NCBI GenBank assembly: GCA_009809945.1
Contig: WTPW01000018.1
Coordinates: 389,048-453,047, forward strand
Source of the DNA: Gigaspora margarita
Lineage: Eukaryota; Glomeromycota; Glomeromycetes; Diversisporales; Gigasporaceae
Direction: 5' to 3'
Length of the DNA: 64,000 nt
Below the pieces are notes generated by a model. It was not told where the DNA came from. It saw only the letters and a list, made by a program, of their open reading frames with translations, and did not search any database. Positions 23,351 through 35,493 of this stretch are shown here, piece by piece (the stretch's first letter is position 1; each line of letters starts with the position of its first letter). The position numbers were made by a program, and so were the translations under genes.

Positions 23351-24769
23351 TATTGTGATTACTGTAAAAAATATTATGAACCCAATATGGGTTTTACTAT
23401 GCATGTTATTAAGGTTATCTATATCTCAGATCTGCTGATTGAAATTTTATGAGTTTACTAGTAGTTAGTTATGTTCTTATGTCCATGCTATAGTAATTAT
23501 ACAAAAAAAAGTACAATGAATAATGAATAAATATAAAAATATATTTAGATAGTAAAATATTAAAAATTTTTAGATGCTAAAAAAAAATTAAAATAGCAGC
23601 CTAAATGAATTACAAAATTCAAATATTTGGTAAAGCATAGTAATTTAAAAGTCTTTAGATTGTTTAAACAAAATAAATTAGAAATATATAAGGTTATTTT
23701 GGTAATATTATAAAAAAAACCAATATATGATAAGTGCAGAAAAACCATATAAAAAAATAGCTAACTTATAAAATTAAATGTTCTCTATATATGACATTTG
23801 TGGCATACATTCCAATTACTTAGCTAACACTTATTTGTTTGATATTTCTATGGTTAGAAGCTTCATTCTGATTAAGTGTAGATACTGTGCTTCACTTTTG
23901 TTAAACTGCCATTGGTGTCTTGCAATAGCTTCCTTTTGTTGTCAATATTGATGTAGTTTTGATGTTTTTGTGACCCTTTTTTTGCCCTTTCATGCTGCAC
24001 CAGCTTCTCATTGTTCTTGACTTGTGACTCTATGAATGTTATGTTAAATGGAATATTTTTTTGTTAAAAAATTTCTATGACTTTAATAATTTTCTAAATT
24101 TTAGCAGTTTCAATTAAAAGTTGTAAGATTAATAAACTTAATAATTTGCTAAAATTTTTTGAAAATTGTAAACTCACTTACAATCATCTATATGATATAT
24201 ATATTACTATGCAAACAAAGCTCTTAGTATATAAATATATATTGACTATGCAACCAATGCTCATAGTGAATTAAGAATTGATGTAACATAACACAAACTT
24301 GTAATATCAAAACAAAAGTTCATTTGAAAAAATTGCTTATTTTTTTATAATTTAATATAAGAGTCACCTTTCAGTTTGTCAAAAAAATATTTCTTATGTA
24401 AGTTTATTTATAATTTACAAACATAATCTCTCTTTTGAACAGTTAGGATTATTAATTTACATTTAACTTGTATTGGCACACAGATCTTAATACAAATTAT
24501 AATATATAGTATTACTCTATTACATAAATTATTAGAGTGTCAAATGGACTAATTAACCAAAACTATGTCTGTTAACTATATAATTTATTATATTGCAGAT
24601 TTTTTCATTAAAATTATAATAAATGATTGAATGTAATTTTACTTTACTTAATTATAAAGAAAAGCACAAAATTCTAAAGGTATACATAAATATTGCACTT
24701 ATTTTTCTAATTTTTTTTTAATTAAAAACTGTTTGTTGAACTGTTTCAAAATAGCTATGTTTGACTTTT
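22691..24769. other. CpG-free stretch ending at a compartment boundary
   Basis: Reading line by line I find no CG dinucleotide between 22,691 and 24,769, although both C and G occur. The next CG is at 24,770-24,771 and they are frequent after that. No gene. A coding-like scrap on the minus strand at about 23,830-24,060 reads KNNEKLVQHERAKKG and, in another frame, QQKEAIARHQWQFNKSEAQ; family unknown. Confidence 0.7.
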
Positions 24770-25494
24770 CGCTAAAGTTTTAATTAAGTTTCGATTTATA
24801 TGTTTAATATAAATTTTTTCATCCTTATTAATGAATTTTTAAGTATTCTATAATGTGAATGTTCAAACCCCACATATTAGTATAAAATATAAAATCATAG
24901 CTTAATTCTTTGACTTTATATAAATAACTGATGAAAATCTCAGGGTGATTGCACTTCTATATAATAGGTTGATACATTTTAAAATAACTAAAATATCGAT
25001 TTTCATATGAATTAATAAAATCTGATAAGGTATATCGAAGTAAATTGATTTGCTTTGTAAAAAAAAAAACTGCAATAAAAGTTATTGGACAATAGTTTTG
25101 ATTAATTAGTTTGTGTGACACCGTAGTAAATTATGGAAACTCCTATTGTTAAGTAAAATTTATAATAAAACATTCTAACTCAGGTAATAGGGATGTCATA
25201 TGTAGATCACATGATGCGATCCTGATATGGTACCCAAATTCGACAAATCAGATTGCTTTAAGCAGACAAACAGTTAGAACTTTAGTAATATAGATGCACA
25301 TATGCAAGATTATCCAATTGTATCGCATAAAAGCAACATTTGTATATGGCATCATTTTATATTAGCAAAAAAAAAATAAAAGAATATCTTTATAAATATC
25401 AATTAAAAGATCAATGCAAACATTAATGTAATTATTAATAATTATTAATATCGTCATTGATAAAATAGCAGTTTTTATTGTCGTTATTAATGCA
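24770..25494. other. Intergenic, nothing recognised
   Basis: A/T-rich but with normal CpG. No repeat end, RNA gene or coding frame that I can support. Confidence 0.5.
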
Positions 25495-25683
25495 TGTCGT
25501 AGCTGAATCTGGAAATGGCTGAAGCTGGAAATTTTAAGTATTTTGATATGAAATTTTTTAAGAAATTTTAGGGCCTTTTGTTAGGGTTTAGAGTTAGTTT
25601 TAATAATAAAAGAGTATAAGTGGATTTTGATAGGGCTTATATTTTTAAATTAACTTTCCTAATTTCCAGCTTCAGCTGCGACA
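25495..25683. mobile_element. 189-bp MITE with TGTCGCAGCTGAAG ends
   Basis: Left TGTCGTAGCTGAATCTGGAA and right inverted TGTCGCAGCTGAAGCTGGAA form 22-bp terminal inverted repeats with two mismatches. A GCTGAAGCTGGAAATT block repeats just inside the left end. Target duplication not clear. Confidence 0.65.
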
Positions 25684-26837
25684 ATAAATATATACATAAT
25701 TATTATCAGTCGCAGGGGAACTTTCGAATTTTTTGGAAATGCATGGGTCCAATCATGAGGTTTATTATCCACGTGATACACTTTCTGTGAAAACAGATAG
25801 ATAATCATTAAATATATTACAACTTTTTTCGTAACTTCGAAGCAAACTAACTTCCATTGTAAATAAATAAAACTATTCACCCAGGTTAAAATATAGCTAA
25901 TAAACACAAGAGCTTTATTAAAAAGTTTCTTACAACAAGTTACACTTTATTACCATTTTTTATACTTCATCTATAATCAACAAAACTATACTATCGCATA
26001 TATAAAATGAATCAAACGTCTTACAGAGAATACATATAACTTTCGGAAACAGTCTAATAAATTTATAAATAAAGAAAAAAGACGAAAAAAACAAAAAATG
26101 ACGTTGAAGTTTATAAATTAAGTAATACAATATCTGATATATTTTTATTACCTTCTGCTATACGGTAGTGCCACGGTTAAAATTTTTACCCGTGACTTCA
26201 TACACAATTTGGTAACCCCGGAAGGTCCATCGATCCAGTCATATGGAATAACAAGGTTGTGGCGGAGGCTTGGAGGTAATATTTGTTTGTATACAATGGG
26301 CGGAGGCATAGGGATGACGTAGCGAGGCTTTAATTATTTTGGAGCATTAATGCTCGCGGTCCGAGAACACGAATGCTTCAAAGCCTTAAGGCATAAAAGC
26401 ACGAATGCTTCAAAGCCTTATGCTACAAAGAATCGCGAAGAAGACTAAAGCGCAGTAATTCATAATAACTCAGAAAGTATTTAAAGCCTGAGTTTTCGCG
26501 CTACTACGAGGGATTCAGACAATGTCTCAGATATGATTTAGATTAGAATGACTTGATTAGATAGTTTTAATAATAATCGGATTTTAGTTTAGTTTTATTT
26601 TATTTTTATTATTTTATCTTTATATAATTTTAGTGTAGTCTTTATTAATATTATTATAGGAAATTACCCCCCCCCCCGATGCTTAATAAATTACATCATA
26701 TACGTCTTATTTAAATCAATCACGTAGATTGATCAAGTTAAATGATAACCCCGATCAAGATTAATAGATTCTCGTGACATCATAAACCCGTGTACTATTG
26801 TTATAAAATTAAACCTAAGTGAATCATCCGAGCTAAA
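25684..26837. other. Intergenic with a short direct repeat
   Basis: ACGAATGCTTCAAAGCCTTA occurs twice (about 26,369 and 26,401). A run of 11 C begins near 26,668. The stretch 26,180-26,480 is GC-richer than its neighbours but shows no gene or tRNA. Confidence 0.5.
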
Positions 26838-26870
26838 TTGGACCGATATCCATCATTGCTCTCCCAACCG

Positions 26871-27210
26871 ATGGTCACAGTAGGCAATACTCCAACTCTT
26901 AGTATGTCTACCTTTTATTGCGTGATTTGGCTTGATTCACCGTTATTCAACAAAGAGACGCTTGCTAGGAAGCTCTTTTTTAATAAAGTATTGTATCGAT
27001 TGTTATTTTTATTTGTATTTTTTTTTTTTAATCTTGCTTAGACCCGAAAAATTCTGGTTTTACAATACTACGCTGTATAAATACTTGTGTAACGTCAATC
27101 CGGAAACGAAAGTCCCCGTTATTATCAGTAGTTATCAGCAGTTTATTACATTTGGTTTTATCAGTGCGAACTATAATGCAGGCAAAGATATTTTAGAGTT
27201 TCTAACATAG
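26871..27210 (+). CDS. Possible small two-exon hypothetical gene
   Basis: An ATG at 26,871 opens MVTVGNTPTLSMSTFYCVIW and runs to about 26,985; a T-rich tract ends in TTGCTTAG (acceptor-like, to 27,040), after which a frame reads PEKFWFYNTTLYKYLCNVNP and ends EFLT-stop at 27,210. CpG and codon use look gene-like. However, the donor choices (GTATTG at 26,987 or GTATGT at about 26,902) do not give one clear phase, and two frames stay open in the second part. I do not recognise the family; it may be the 3' end of a decayed gene. Confidence 0.25.
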
Positions 27211-27488
27211 ATGCCTGATTAAATTATTTTTGAAAGGTTCAAAATTTCAACAATAATTTCAGCAAGTATGAAAATTAACTTCGGCAAAATAAATTTCAAC
27301 CGTAATAATTTTTATCAAGATTGACAATTAGATACACATGTGTAATCTTGTTTTATTTTATAATTCAAAGCACAATTTTTTAATATAGGTATAAAATTTC
27401 AAATTGAGGCGTAATATCAGGAATACATCGCTATGTGCTAACTTTTAAAAGTACAGTAAATCAGCTGGTTGCTCAATTTAGAAAACAA

Positions 27489-29926
27489 CTACATATCATT
27501 TTCATTCATTAACTTTTTGCATTCATTTGTCTCGTTCTGAATTGTCTTAATAATATCAATTACAAAATTTGCAACCAAGTCTTCATTTCTATCCTGAGCC
27601 AATGCTCGCGCAATGCTAATAACATTACGAATTTCACGGCCATTTAATTCGTATTCAATAAAATCACCTGCTTTGAGAGACAAGCCAGCACGTTTAATAA
27701 AATTTGTCCATACACTATGTCTTTCACTTGGACCGAGTTTGGTGTAATGGATAAACATACTAACTCGTGAGCAGATTGCGTCATCAAAATTTACAACACG
27801 ATTTGTTGTCAAAAAGAGAACTCCTAAATAAATGTGGTTGAATTAGTTGAATTAGAATTTTCATTTTTACGCATAAAATATTGGGTGAGAAAAGCGCGAA
27901 TCTTACATACCTTGATAATATTCTAGCAAACGTAAAAATACACCAACCATCATATTTCGCTTTAAATCGGTCGTGTTACGCTTTTCGAGATATATATCGG
28001 CTTCATCAAGTAAAAGAACAGACTTCCATGCATAAGAGATTTCTAGGATTTTAGCTAATTGCTGTTCTAGGCTATTTCATATTACAATATCATAAAATTA
28101 TAAGCACGGCAAAATATAAATATTCTACAATTTATGATAATATGTTCAGGATATTACGTACTCTTTAGGTTCTGCCCCAAGCTCATGTACACTGAGCATC
28201 CATAATGGTCTTTCTAAAAACTCGGCTACGCTCTCAGCTGTTAAAGTTTTCCCAGTACCAGGTGGACCATAGCATAAAAAGATGCAACCATTACCTTTCT
28301 TTCGTATAGGATCAAGTCCATTTTCCTCAGTCATTTTATTTGGATCAGCGTATTGTTTCACAAGCCCTTTGATTATTTCTTTTTTATTTTGAGGCATCAC
28401 CAAATAGTCTAAAGCAACCTTATCAAATTGAATATCCATAAATTTTGAAACTTCGAACATTCCCCATTTTTTTAATGCAAAGCTAAACCCATAGACTACC
28501 GCAGGTGCTTGAAGATAAATTTCTTCCTGATATATTTTATCTTTTTCGAGGTAAACGCCATTATCGACGAGCAATTCAACGTCACATTTGTTTGGAGGTA
28601 AAGCATTATCCATATCGTAGTCAGGATTCATTACTGCAAAACTTTGTAAATCAATCATGACACGACCATTAGCATTCCTCTTCTCTAATTGCATACATTT
28701 ACCCGTTTTCTTCCAGCGAAATAATGAGCCGTTATAATTTTTGAAATGTTTTTCTGAAGCAAGTTCGAAAAACCTTTTTCCATTTTCGGTAATGATTTTC
28801 ATAAGTCGGTTTTGAACTTTACAAATTTGGGATGGCATAACGGGTAAAGCAGAGAAGTTCACCTCTCCTTCGAATTCTTCTATTTCACGAAATATATTGC
28901 AACGCTTAAATCCAACACCATCATAGTCAATCACTCTAATGCTTATAACGAACAGCTTTCTTTGTGTAAAAGGATCAAACTTTACATATGACGAAGAGAT
29001 GATACCACCGAGCCATTGACCGGTCGTTTTACAAGTACTATGAAAACAGTTTCAAGACATTTAAATCAGTAAACTTATATGTAATAATATGCAAAATCTT
29101 ATTAACTCAGTCAACATCTTCTATGAGGAACCTCATATGACGACCTTAAAGATAAGTTATATATACAGCCAGACCTCTCTAAATAAATCATATAGTGACC
29201 AAACTTTTAACGACAAACATTTAAAGAGCAATAGAAAAATGTATTTAGAGAAGTTGTACATTTCGAGAGGTTTCATTATAATGAACTTTGAAATTTATAA
29301 ATTCAAAAAGCATAACTCTGAAATAGAAATTGTAAGAAATACTTACTAAAATACTGGTATGTTTTGGGCGTAAAATACCCATAACATGTCGAATGAAACG
29401 GCGTTATTACTGAGCATCCTTGTTCGTAATATGTCCGTCTGTTCGTACTCTTGTTCAAGGAACTTGATTAAACTTCTTAGGTATATCTTTTCACTTGTAA
29501 TATCAGATGCCTTTTCTAATTATTAAATCGCAATTTAATTTTTTTTTCTCATAAGCGTGAATGGAAGTATATCAACTTCATACCTTCACTTTTATCGCGT
29601 AACTTTTCCATCACATGATATAAATGTTGCGCATTGACTTTGAATTCCTTGCCAAAACTAGCACTATCACTAGGCACAATGCTTCGTAAGATTCTGACTT
29701 CTCTGCCAGAAATGCTTCGGCTACCGGCAATAATGGTTTGCTTGATTTGGGAATCCTGGTCATACTTAGCACTATTACCAGGAATGATGTCTTGTATGAG
29801 TTTAATCATTGGTTGGAAACCGAATTCGACGATTGTCTTGTGAATGCCATCTCTATCAATAGAATAAACAACCTTAAAAGGGGTACTTTGTTGAGCTTTG
29901 TCAGTTTTCTCCACTCGTATCATCAT
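27489..29926 (-). CDS. AAA ATPase with fungal N-terminal extension (five exons)
   Basis: Exons (5' to 3'): 29,926-29,584; 29,515-29,347; 29,037-28,162; 28,071-27,911; 27,823-27,489. All introns are GT-AG (68, 309, 90, 87 bp) and phases agree, giving 627 residues. The N-terminal half holds an extension of the kind fungal AAA proteins carry before the ATPase (FLEQEYEQTD, FDMLWVFYAQN, CKTTGQWLGG, RVIDYDGVGF). The ATPase follows: Walker A GPPGTGKT (428-435), Walker B LLLDEAD (482-488), sensor LTTNR (521-525) and SRV arginine finger (535-537), then a short lid. Expected to couple ATP hydrolysis to remodelling of an unknown substrate; fungal homologues are mostly uncharacterised. It has no operon-like partner. 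An upstream ATG at 30,019 is in the same frame but separated by an in-frame TGA (29,963-29,965), so the start at 29,926 is used; the true N-terminus is uncertain. Confidence 0.9.
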
Positions 29927-30059
29927 GGATTTTTCTCGACTAAACCATTCTTCAAAACATGGTCATTGCCAGTCCTCATTGGGAGTATCTTTGACCTCGA
30001 CTGTATCACTATTTTGCATATTCAAAGCAATATTTAATTAGAAAGTCAAGATTTTTTTT

Positions 30060-31154
30060 AAAAAAAAAAAAAAAAACCGTCAAAATAATCATTGTAAAAA
30101 GTGGTGTTATATATATGATTTTGATATGAAATGCGTTGTTTGGAGTGCTGTTGCAATAACCCACCATGCAGTCTACACATGAAAATATACTACTTTCCGT
30201 ACCGTTGAATGAAAAAAATCAGTAGATCAAAAAATCTCCCTGCCTATGCCAATATTATTTATTTGAAGATTATTTAGATTTAGTTTCAATTAAGTTTTTA
30301 GGTTAGCCTCAAGTTGAAGAATATTAAGCTCGTTAATCCATAAACGTATTGAAAATAAATCAAGTTTGAAATTTATCAATGAGTCGTTACATAATACCAA
30401 TATGATCATTTAAAAATTTGAAACATCTAAAGCCATATAATTTGACTTATTTGGTTAAAATAGAGGTTGATTTTTTAAAATTAATAAGAATATGGAAACT
30501 TGAATTACTGAATCAATGATTCAAATGACTGATTTTAGATAGATAAATAAACAACGTACTTTTTATTATAAAACAAGTAATATAAATCCTATTTTTTTTT
30601 ATTTTTAGGTATAATAGTTTATCGATAAAAAAAACTTATTTTATCAGTTTCGGAATTTTCAACAAAAATAGAAATTTAGCAATCCTGTAAAAATAGTGCA
30701 GAATATTTATATACTAAAATTTATGGCCGTTTTAAAACTACGCCGGAAACCGTACTACAACTGTTCTCATAATTTTGGAATCACCTGATAAAAAGCCTGC
30801 TGAATGTTGTTTCGGCCGATTTGAAAAAGTCTCGATTAAGCTCAAGTGATTTATTTGTTATAAAATAAACACGTTATTAGAGGTCTCGCATCCATTAACA
30901 GCGCATCTGATTCGAATTTAATTAGCACATTAAATTAAATTCAAAGCCAGTTGCTTTTTATTTATCATGTGAAAAGATCATTCTGTGATCCTTCGGGATT
31001 CCATTATCTATTATTTTGCGTTATCAGATATGCTTATACTATTTTAGTACCAATTATTATATTTAACATCGTTATATTATATATTGTTACTTTTATTTAC
31101 ATTTAGTCTATCTAGCATATTAGTTACGGCTTTTAAATTCTATAAATTCACATA
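30060..31154. other. Intergenic upstream of the AAA ATPase gene
   Basis: T8A17-type homopolymer near 30,052-30,077, otherwise A/T-rich unique-looking sequence. No gene, RNA or transposon end identified. Confidence 0.5.
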
Positions 31155-31422
31155 TGGGCCTTTGCAATAGAAATGCCCAAAAATGGAAATTGAGTTTTTG
31201 TTATATTCGGATAAATTTCGGCACGGGCTACATTTTTCAATTGTAAATGGAAATTGATTTGCATAATAAAATTGATATTTCTTGGGAGTTTCATACATCA
31301 CGGAATTACCCGATACAACTGGCCAATCAAATAACTAAATTTTGATAACCCGAACAGAACAAACTCGATTTTCTCAAAATCGAATATAAACCAGATCGGC
31401 CCTTTCTACTGCAAAGGGCCCA
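31155..31422. mobile_element. 268-bp MITE, TGGGCCTTTGCA ends, TA-flanked
   Basis: Left TGGGCCTTTGCAATAGAAAT and right inverted TGGGCCCTTTGCAGTAGAAA, with TA on both sides (31,153-31,154; 31,423-31,424). Tc1/mariner-type miniature element without coding capacity. Confidence 0.75.
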
Positions 31423-31424
31423 TA

Positions 31425-33639
31425 TAATAAAACAGTATAAAAATCAGTAAATCAAATATGCCTACCATTACATAAAAAAAAAAATAAAGCAATCGACGCG
31501 TATCAAATCCGGTATCTCATATACGTACAATAAAAGCATTTTACACCAGCACAGCACATGCCATTCTAGATGGCATGAAATCATATACTCCGCTATGCAA
31601 GCGTGAATACGTTCCTGGTATTCTGGATATTCTACTCCGAATAACACAGGTAAAAACGAGGGTTAGCTTGATACACATAAAAACTTGATAATGACCGACC
31701 AAGGAAATTAACACTGTATTATCGTTACTAGGGAACAGTTTAAAAACAACCACTTATTTATTCAGGTAATACAAACTCCTGATAGGAAATAGCCAATCGG
31801 AGATTGCAAATTTTGACTATTCCGGATCAGCCGGACGAAGAATCCGAACACGAGTAAAAGAAGAAAAAGGCGAAAATATGCAAAAATTAATGTTTAAATC
31901 GATCTTGGTGCACTAATTAAAAGTAACGGGAATGAAATTTTACTTATAGTGAGCATCACTCTAACCCTTTAACCTCTAACGTAAAGGCCCTAACCCTAAA
32001 TTTTTATATCACGCACTTTAGTTTATTTACAAACCCAAAACGATCATTTATGAATTACCGTTACACCAATATGCATATTTAAATATTTAGCCACGCGTGT
32101 GGACATACATTACGTTTGTAGATCAATAAATTTGGTATCACTTTACTCGTCCATTAAAGTTCTTCACGAGGAATTAACATTCAACAAATGCTCAGAATTG
32201 CATGCATCACTTAACTTGCCATTAAATTATACTTTACATACTTTGTACTTCGTTCCTGGTATTTCATCTTATGATATAAATATCAATCATCTTAACGGGC
32301 AACGGTCAGAGTTGACAATTGAGACTCTTAATTTTAATGGAGTCTATGAATAGTAAAACTGCAAATCCTGGCTACAGTTAAAAATACTGATAGATAATAA
32401 CAAAATTATTATTCATTAATGATACATTAGGAAATGCCCTCGATTACTGTATTGATTTAAATTATCGTTATCACTAAATTGCATGCGATTACAAATCTTA
32501 TCGTATGGGTTTTATGCACCCGTGCTTTTTTCACTTGGTTATTGCACGTTAGACACCATGCAATAATGTAGTTATTGTATGGTATATGATTAACCTGTGG
32601 CCTTCACTATAATGCCGATATCAATAATCGTAAATATCATTTGTATGACGATTAATCGTAGATCAGCTCCAATTTTATACAATAAGGTAGCTGTGCTACG
32701 TAGGTTACATTCAAAATTTAATTGATAACTTAGTCAGTACTTTTTATTTCCCATACACACGTGCTATAAAAGTAGTATTTCTTAAATTTTGAAACGGCGT
32801 AAATTTTTTCTCAATCGGTGAAAAATTAAAAAGATAAAATTATATGACCAAGTGATAAAACTTATACGACTATTAATAATATTACTTATCATTCGCATAA
32901 ATAAAAATGATAAAACTTCATATAAATTTTATATAAAAAAATTAAAAAATATATATATATATTTGCGTAAATTACAGTTATATTAAAAAACTGCTTTATA
33001 AATTTAAATAAAAAAAAAATCACATAATCAATAAAAAAAAAAAAGCACTACAGTAAAAAATTCACATGATTGAAAAGTTTGAACAATTTTTACATTACCA
33101 CGTAGAACGCATCCACATCGTCTTGTACAGTAAATTACTTCTTTGAGCCTGCCACTCCTCTTTTTTTTTTTTTGCAAAATGTAATGTCAGTTTTCACTTG
33201 AATTAACATCTGAATTGACGATTCACTAATGAACTTTACTGTTTGCAAGATGAACAATACCACATATAAATCTTTTTAATTGCATGTTAAAAATTTTTTA
33301 TCATTAGAAAAAAAAAAGTATAAGCATAGTAAAAAAAAAAAAATCTTTCACCAGGTTTTTGTCTTGACTGCATGCTTCGTTGCTTGGTGCACAGCACAAA
33401 TTATCTTACAAAAATACGTCCTTAGATTAGTTTCAATTTGCTTAATTGTTGAAGTTTTTTTTAGATATACCAACATAAATAATTTTAAAATTATGAGTTA
33501 TCCAATATTTAAATATTGGTTATGTGATTCGCTTGATTTTTAAGCGCAGTTAAACATTAATTGTATTTATTTCGATCCATTAAAGAAGATATGAATTAAT
33601 ATAATTAACATGACATATGTAATACGCTACTTTTTACGT
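31425..33639. other. Intergenic with scattered repeat copies
   Basis: Two stretches near 31,540-31,630 and 32,200-32,275 end in CGTTCCTGGTAT and belong to the dispersed family described at 36,335. The 84-residue open frame at 32,099-32,353 overlaps one of them and is not credited. The rest is A/T-rich with poly(A), poly(T) and a TA run near 32,950. Confidence 0.45.
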
Positions 33640-33945
33640 GGGTGGCAATCATTTCACCGACAATCATTTCACCGACACCCCATTTCACCGACAAATTATT
33701 CACCAACAAGTTCATTTTACCCGACAGTTCATTTCACCGAAGTCATTTCACCGACAAAGTAATTCTGGTCATTGTCATTAGGGTCAGGGTAGGGTCAGGG
33801 TAAAATTAGGGCTAAAAGTTAGTGTGCTTTATAGAAAAAAACTTGCGGTGAAATGAGCTTCAGTGAAATGAACTGTCGGTAAAATGAACTTGTCGGTGAA
33901 ATAGGGTGTCTGTGAAGTGATTGTCGGTGAAATCATACGGACCCC
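33640..33945. mobile_element. Fold-back element built of TTTCACCGACA modules
   Basis: The left arm has seven spaced copies of CATTTCACCGACA or close variants; the right arm repeats the same order on the opposite strand (TGTCGGTGAAATG). A GGGTCAGGGTAGGGTCAGGG tract sits at the centre. No open frame. It looks like a fold-back transposon with modular inverted repeats. Confidence 0.7.
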
Positions 33946-34302
33946 TTTAGGGTTGCCTGAGTTCATATTTAAACGTGACTAGCTACCATCTCGAATGTAT
34001 CTAACATGTGAGTATGATATCTCAATCGAATGTATTTAACATGATTATTATATCTCAAGTCGAATATATTTAACATATGAGTATTATATCTCAATCGGAT
34101 GTATTAACAAATAAGAGGCTATCAAAATATCCCAACCCAAAATTCATAAATGAAATTCGACCTAAGTCTATTTATATTAAGATCAGGAACTCTCCTACAA
34201 GTTTAGCATCCAGTTTGGGCACAAAAATTTGGCCAATCTGCGTCCTTCCTCCTACATGATCCATCTTTGTGTTTTCAAATTAGTATTGAAATTGTTAAAC
34301 TA

Positions 34303-34662
34303 CGTTGTCGCTCGATTCACTGAAAATTAAGCATATTTTTCGATAAGACATGTGTTCGACATTACATGTTTTCGACAATCCATTCTTAGACAAGACATTT
34401 TTCTGACGATCGTTTCCTCGACGTAAAATTGGTCCGATTCAGTATTAGGGTTGGCCAATTTAGAGTTAGTGTTGGTTAGAATTTATATCAGGAAATAATT
34501 ATTGGGGAAATATCTTGTCTAAGAAAAGGACTGTCAAAAACTGTTATGTCGGATATGCTTCTTATCAAAAGAATGTGCTGTAGATGAAATAGCATGTCGG
34601 TATTACGGCGTCAGAAAAATGAGTTGTCTAGTAAATAACTTTCAGTGAATTGTGCCATAACC
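34303..34662. mobile_element. Second modular fold-back element
   Basis: Left arm GATTCACTGAAAATTA, GATAAGACATGTG, TTCTTAGACAAGACA; right arm carries the complements (TAACTTTCAGTGAATTG, TTGTCTAAGAA). Same design as the neighbour at 33,640 (short modules in mirror order) but different sequence. Confidence 0.6.
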
Positions 34663-35124
34663 CAAACAATATCTTGTCAGCTGATTTTGCTATTATACGT
34701 AGAATATTTGGCTTATAAAATAGTTTCCGTAACGAAGCCACAGGTAAATAAGCTTGTTCATTATGTTACAATCTATTCTATTTTTAGTAGATAGATAAAA
34801 TAAAAATTGAAATGGCTTAGAACGGGTCTATCTGATACTAAATATAGAGTTTCACAAAGACATCTTGTGAAAGCATATATAAGTAGCATGTTCGTAAAGT
34901 GGGTGTGTAGGTGGGCGAGTGTAAAGTTATTGCCGATGAAATGATGAAATTATAAGAATTAAAAAGAGAATAATAAAGAATCTTTAAATAAAGGGGCTTA
35001 AAATTCATTTAAGAACGCCTAAACTTTGTTACTTTTGATTAATAAGCATGAGTAAAATAATTCTGTAAACATGAAAAAAAATTTTAATTTACACGAATAC
35101 ATCTACCGCAAAAGTAGTAACAAC

Positions 35125-35485
35125 CAGTGTTAAAGATTTAATGTTCTCAGTGTTCCCAGGAACATTTAAAAAAATTTAGGAACACTAAATTTAGAATTTA
35201 TGTTCCCTATTAGGAACAAAGTGGGAACATAAAAGTTATAATTTGTGTTCCCTATAGTGATGGTTTTTTTTGTGTGGCATGCCTTTTTTTTTTTTTTTTT
35301 TTTCAGAGTGGTATGGCAAGTATGGTTTTTTTTAATCATAGCATGGTATATATATGCTTTTTTAGCTGTGGGATCAGATTATAATATCGATTTTCATTAT
35401 AGGAACATTAAAACTTTTTTGGGAACATAAATTTAATATTTTATGTTCCTGAAGAACAAAAAAAAAATTTCAAATCTTTTCACTG
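35125..35485 (+). mobile_element. hAT-type MITE, copy 1
   Basis: Ends CAGTGTTAAAGATTTAATG and inverted CAGTGAAAAGATTTGAAAT. Flanked by GTAACAAC (35,117-35,124) and GTAAAAAC (35,486-35,493), an 8-bp duplication with one change. Subterminal TGTTCC / GGAACA motifs repeat on both strands. A long T run lies in the middle. The same element occurs inverted at 51,074-51,398. Confidence 0.88.
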
Positions 35486-35493
35486 GTAAAAAC

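Noticed and set aside
26180-26245. Possible tRNA or structured RNA in a GC-richer patch
   Set aside because: No cloverleaf could be drawn and no B-box (GGTTCGANNCC) is present.
29089-29349. 86-residue plus-strand frame
   Set aside because: Lies in the 309-bp intron of the AAA ATPase gene, opposite strand, with no supporting signal.
32099-32353. 84-residue open frame
   Set aside because: Overlaps a copy of the CCTGGTAT dispersed repeat; no domain found.
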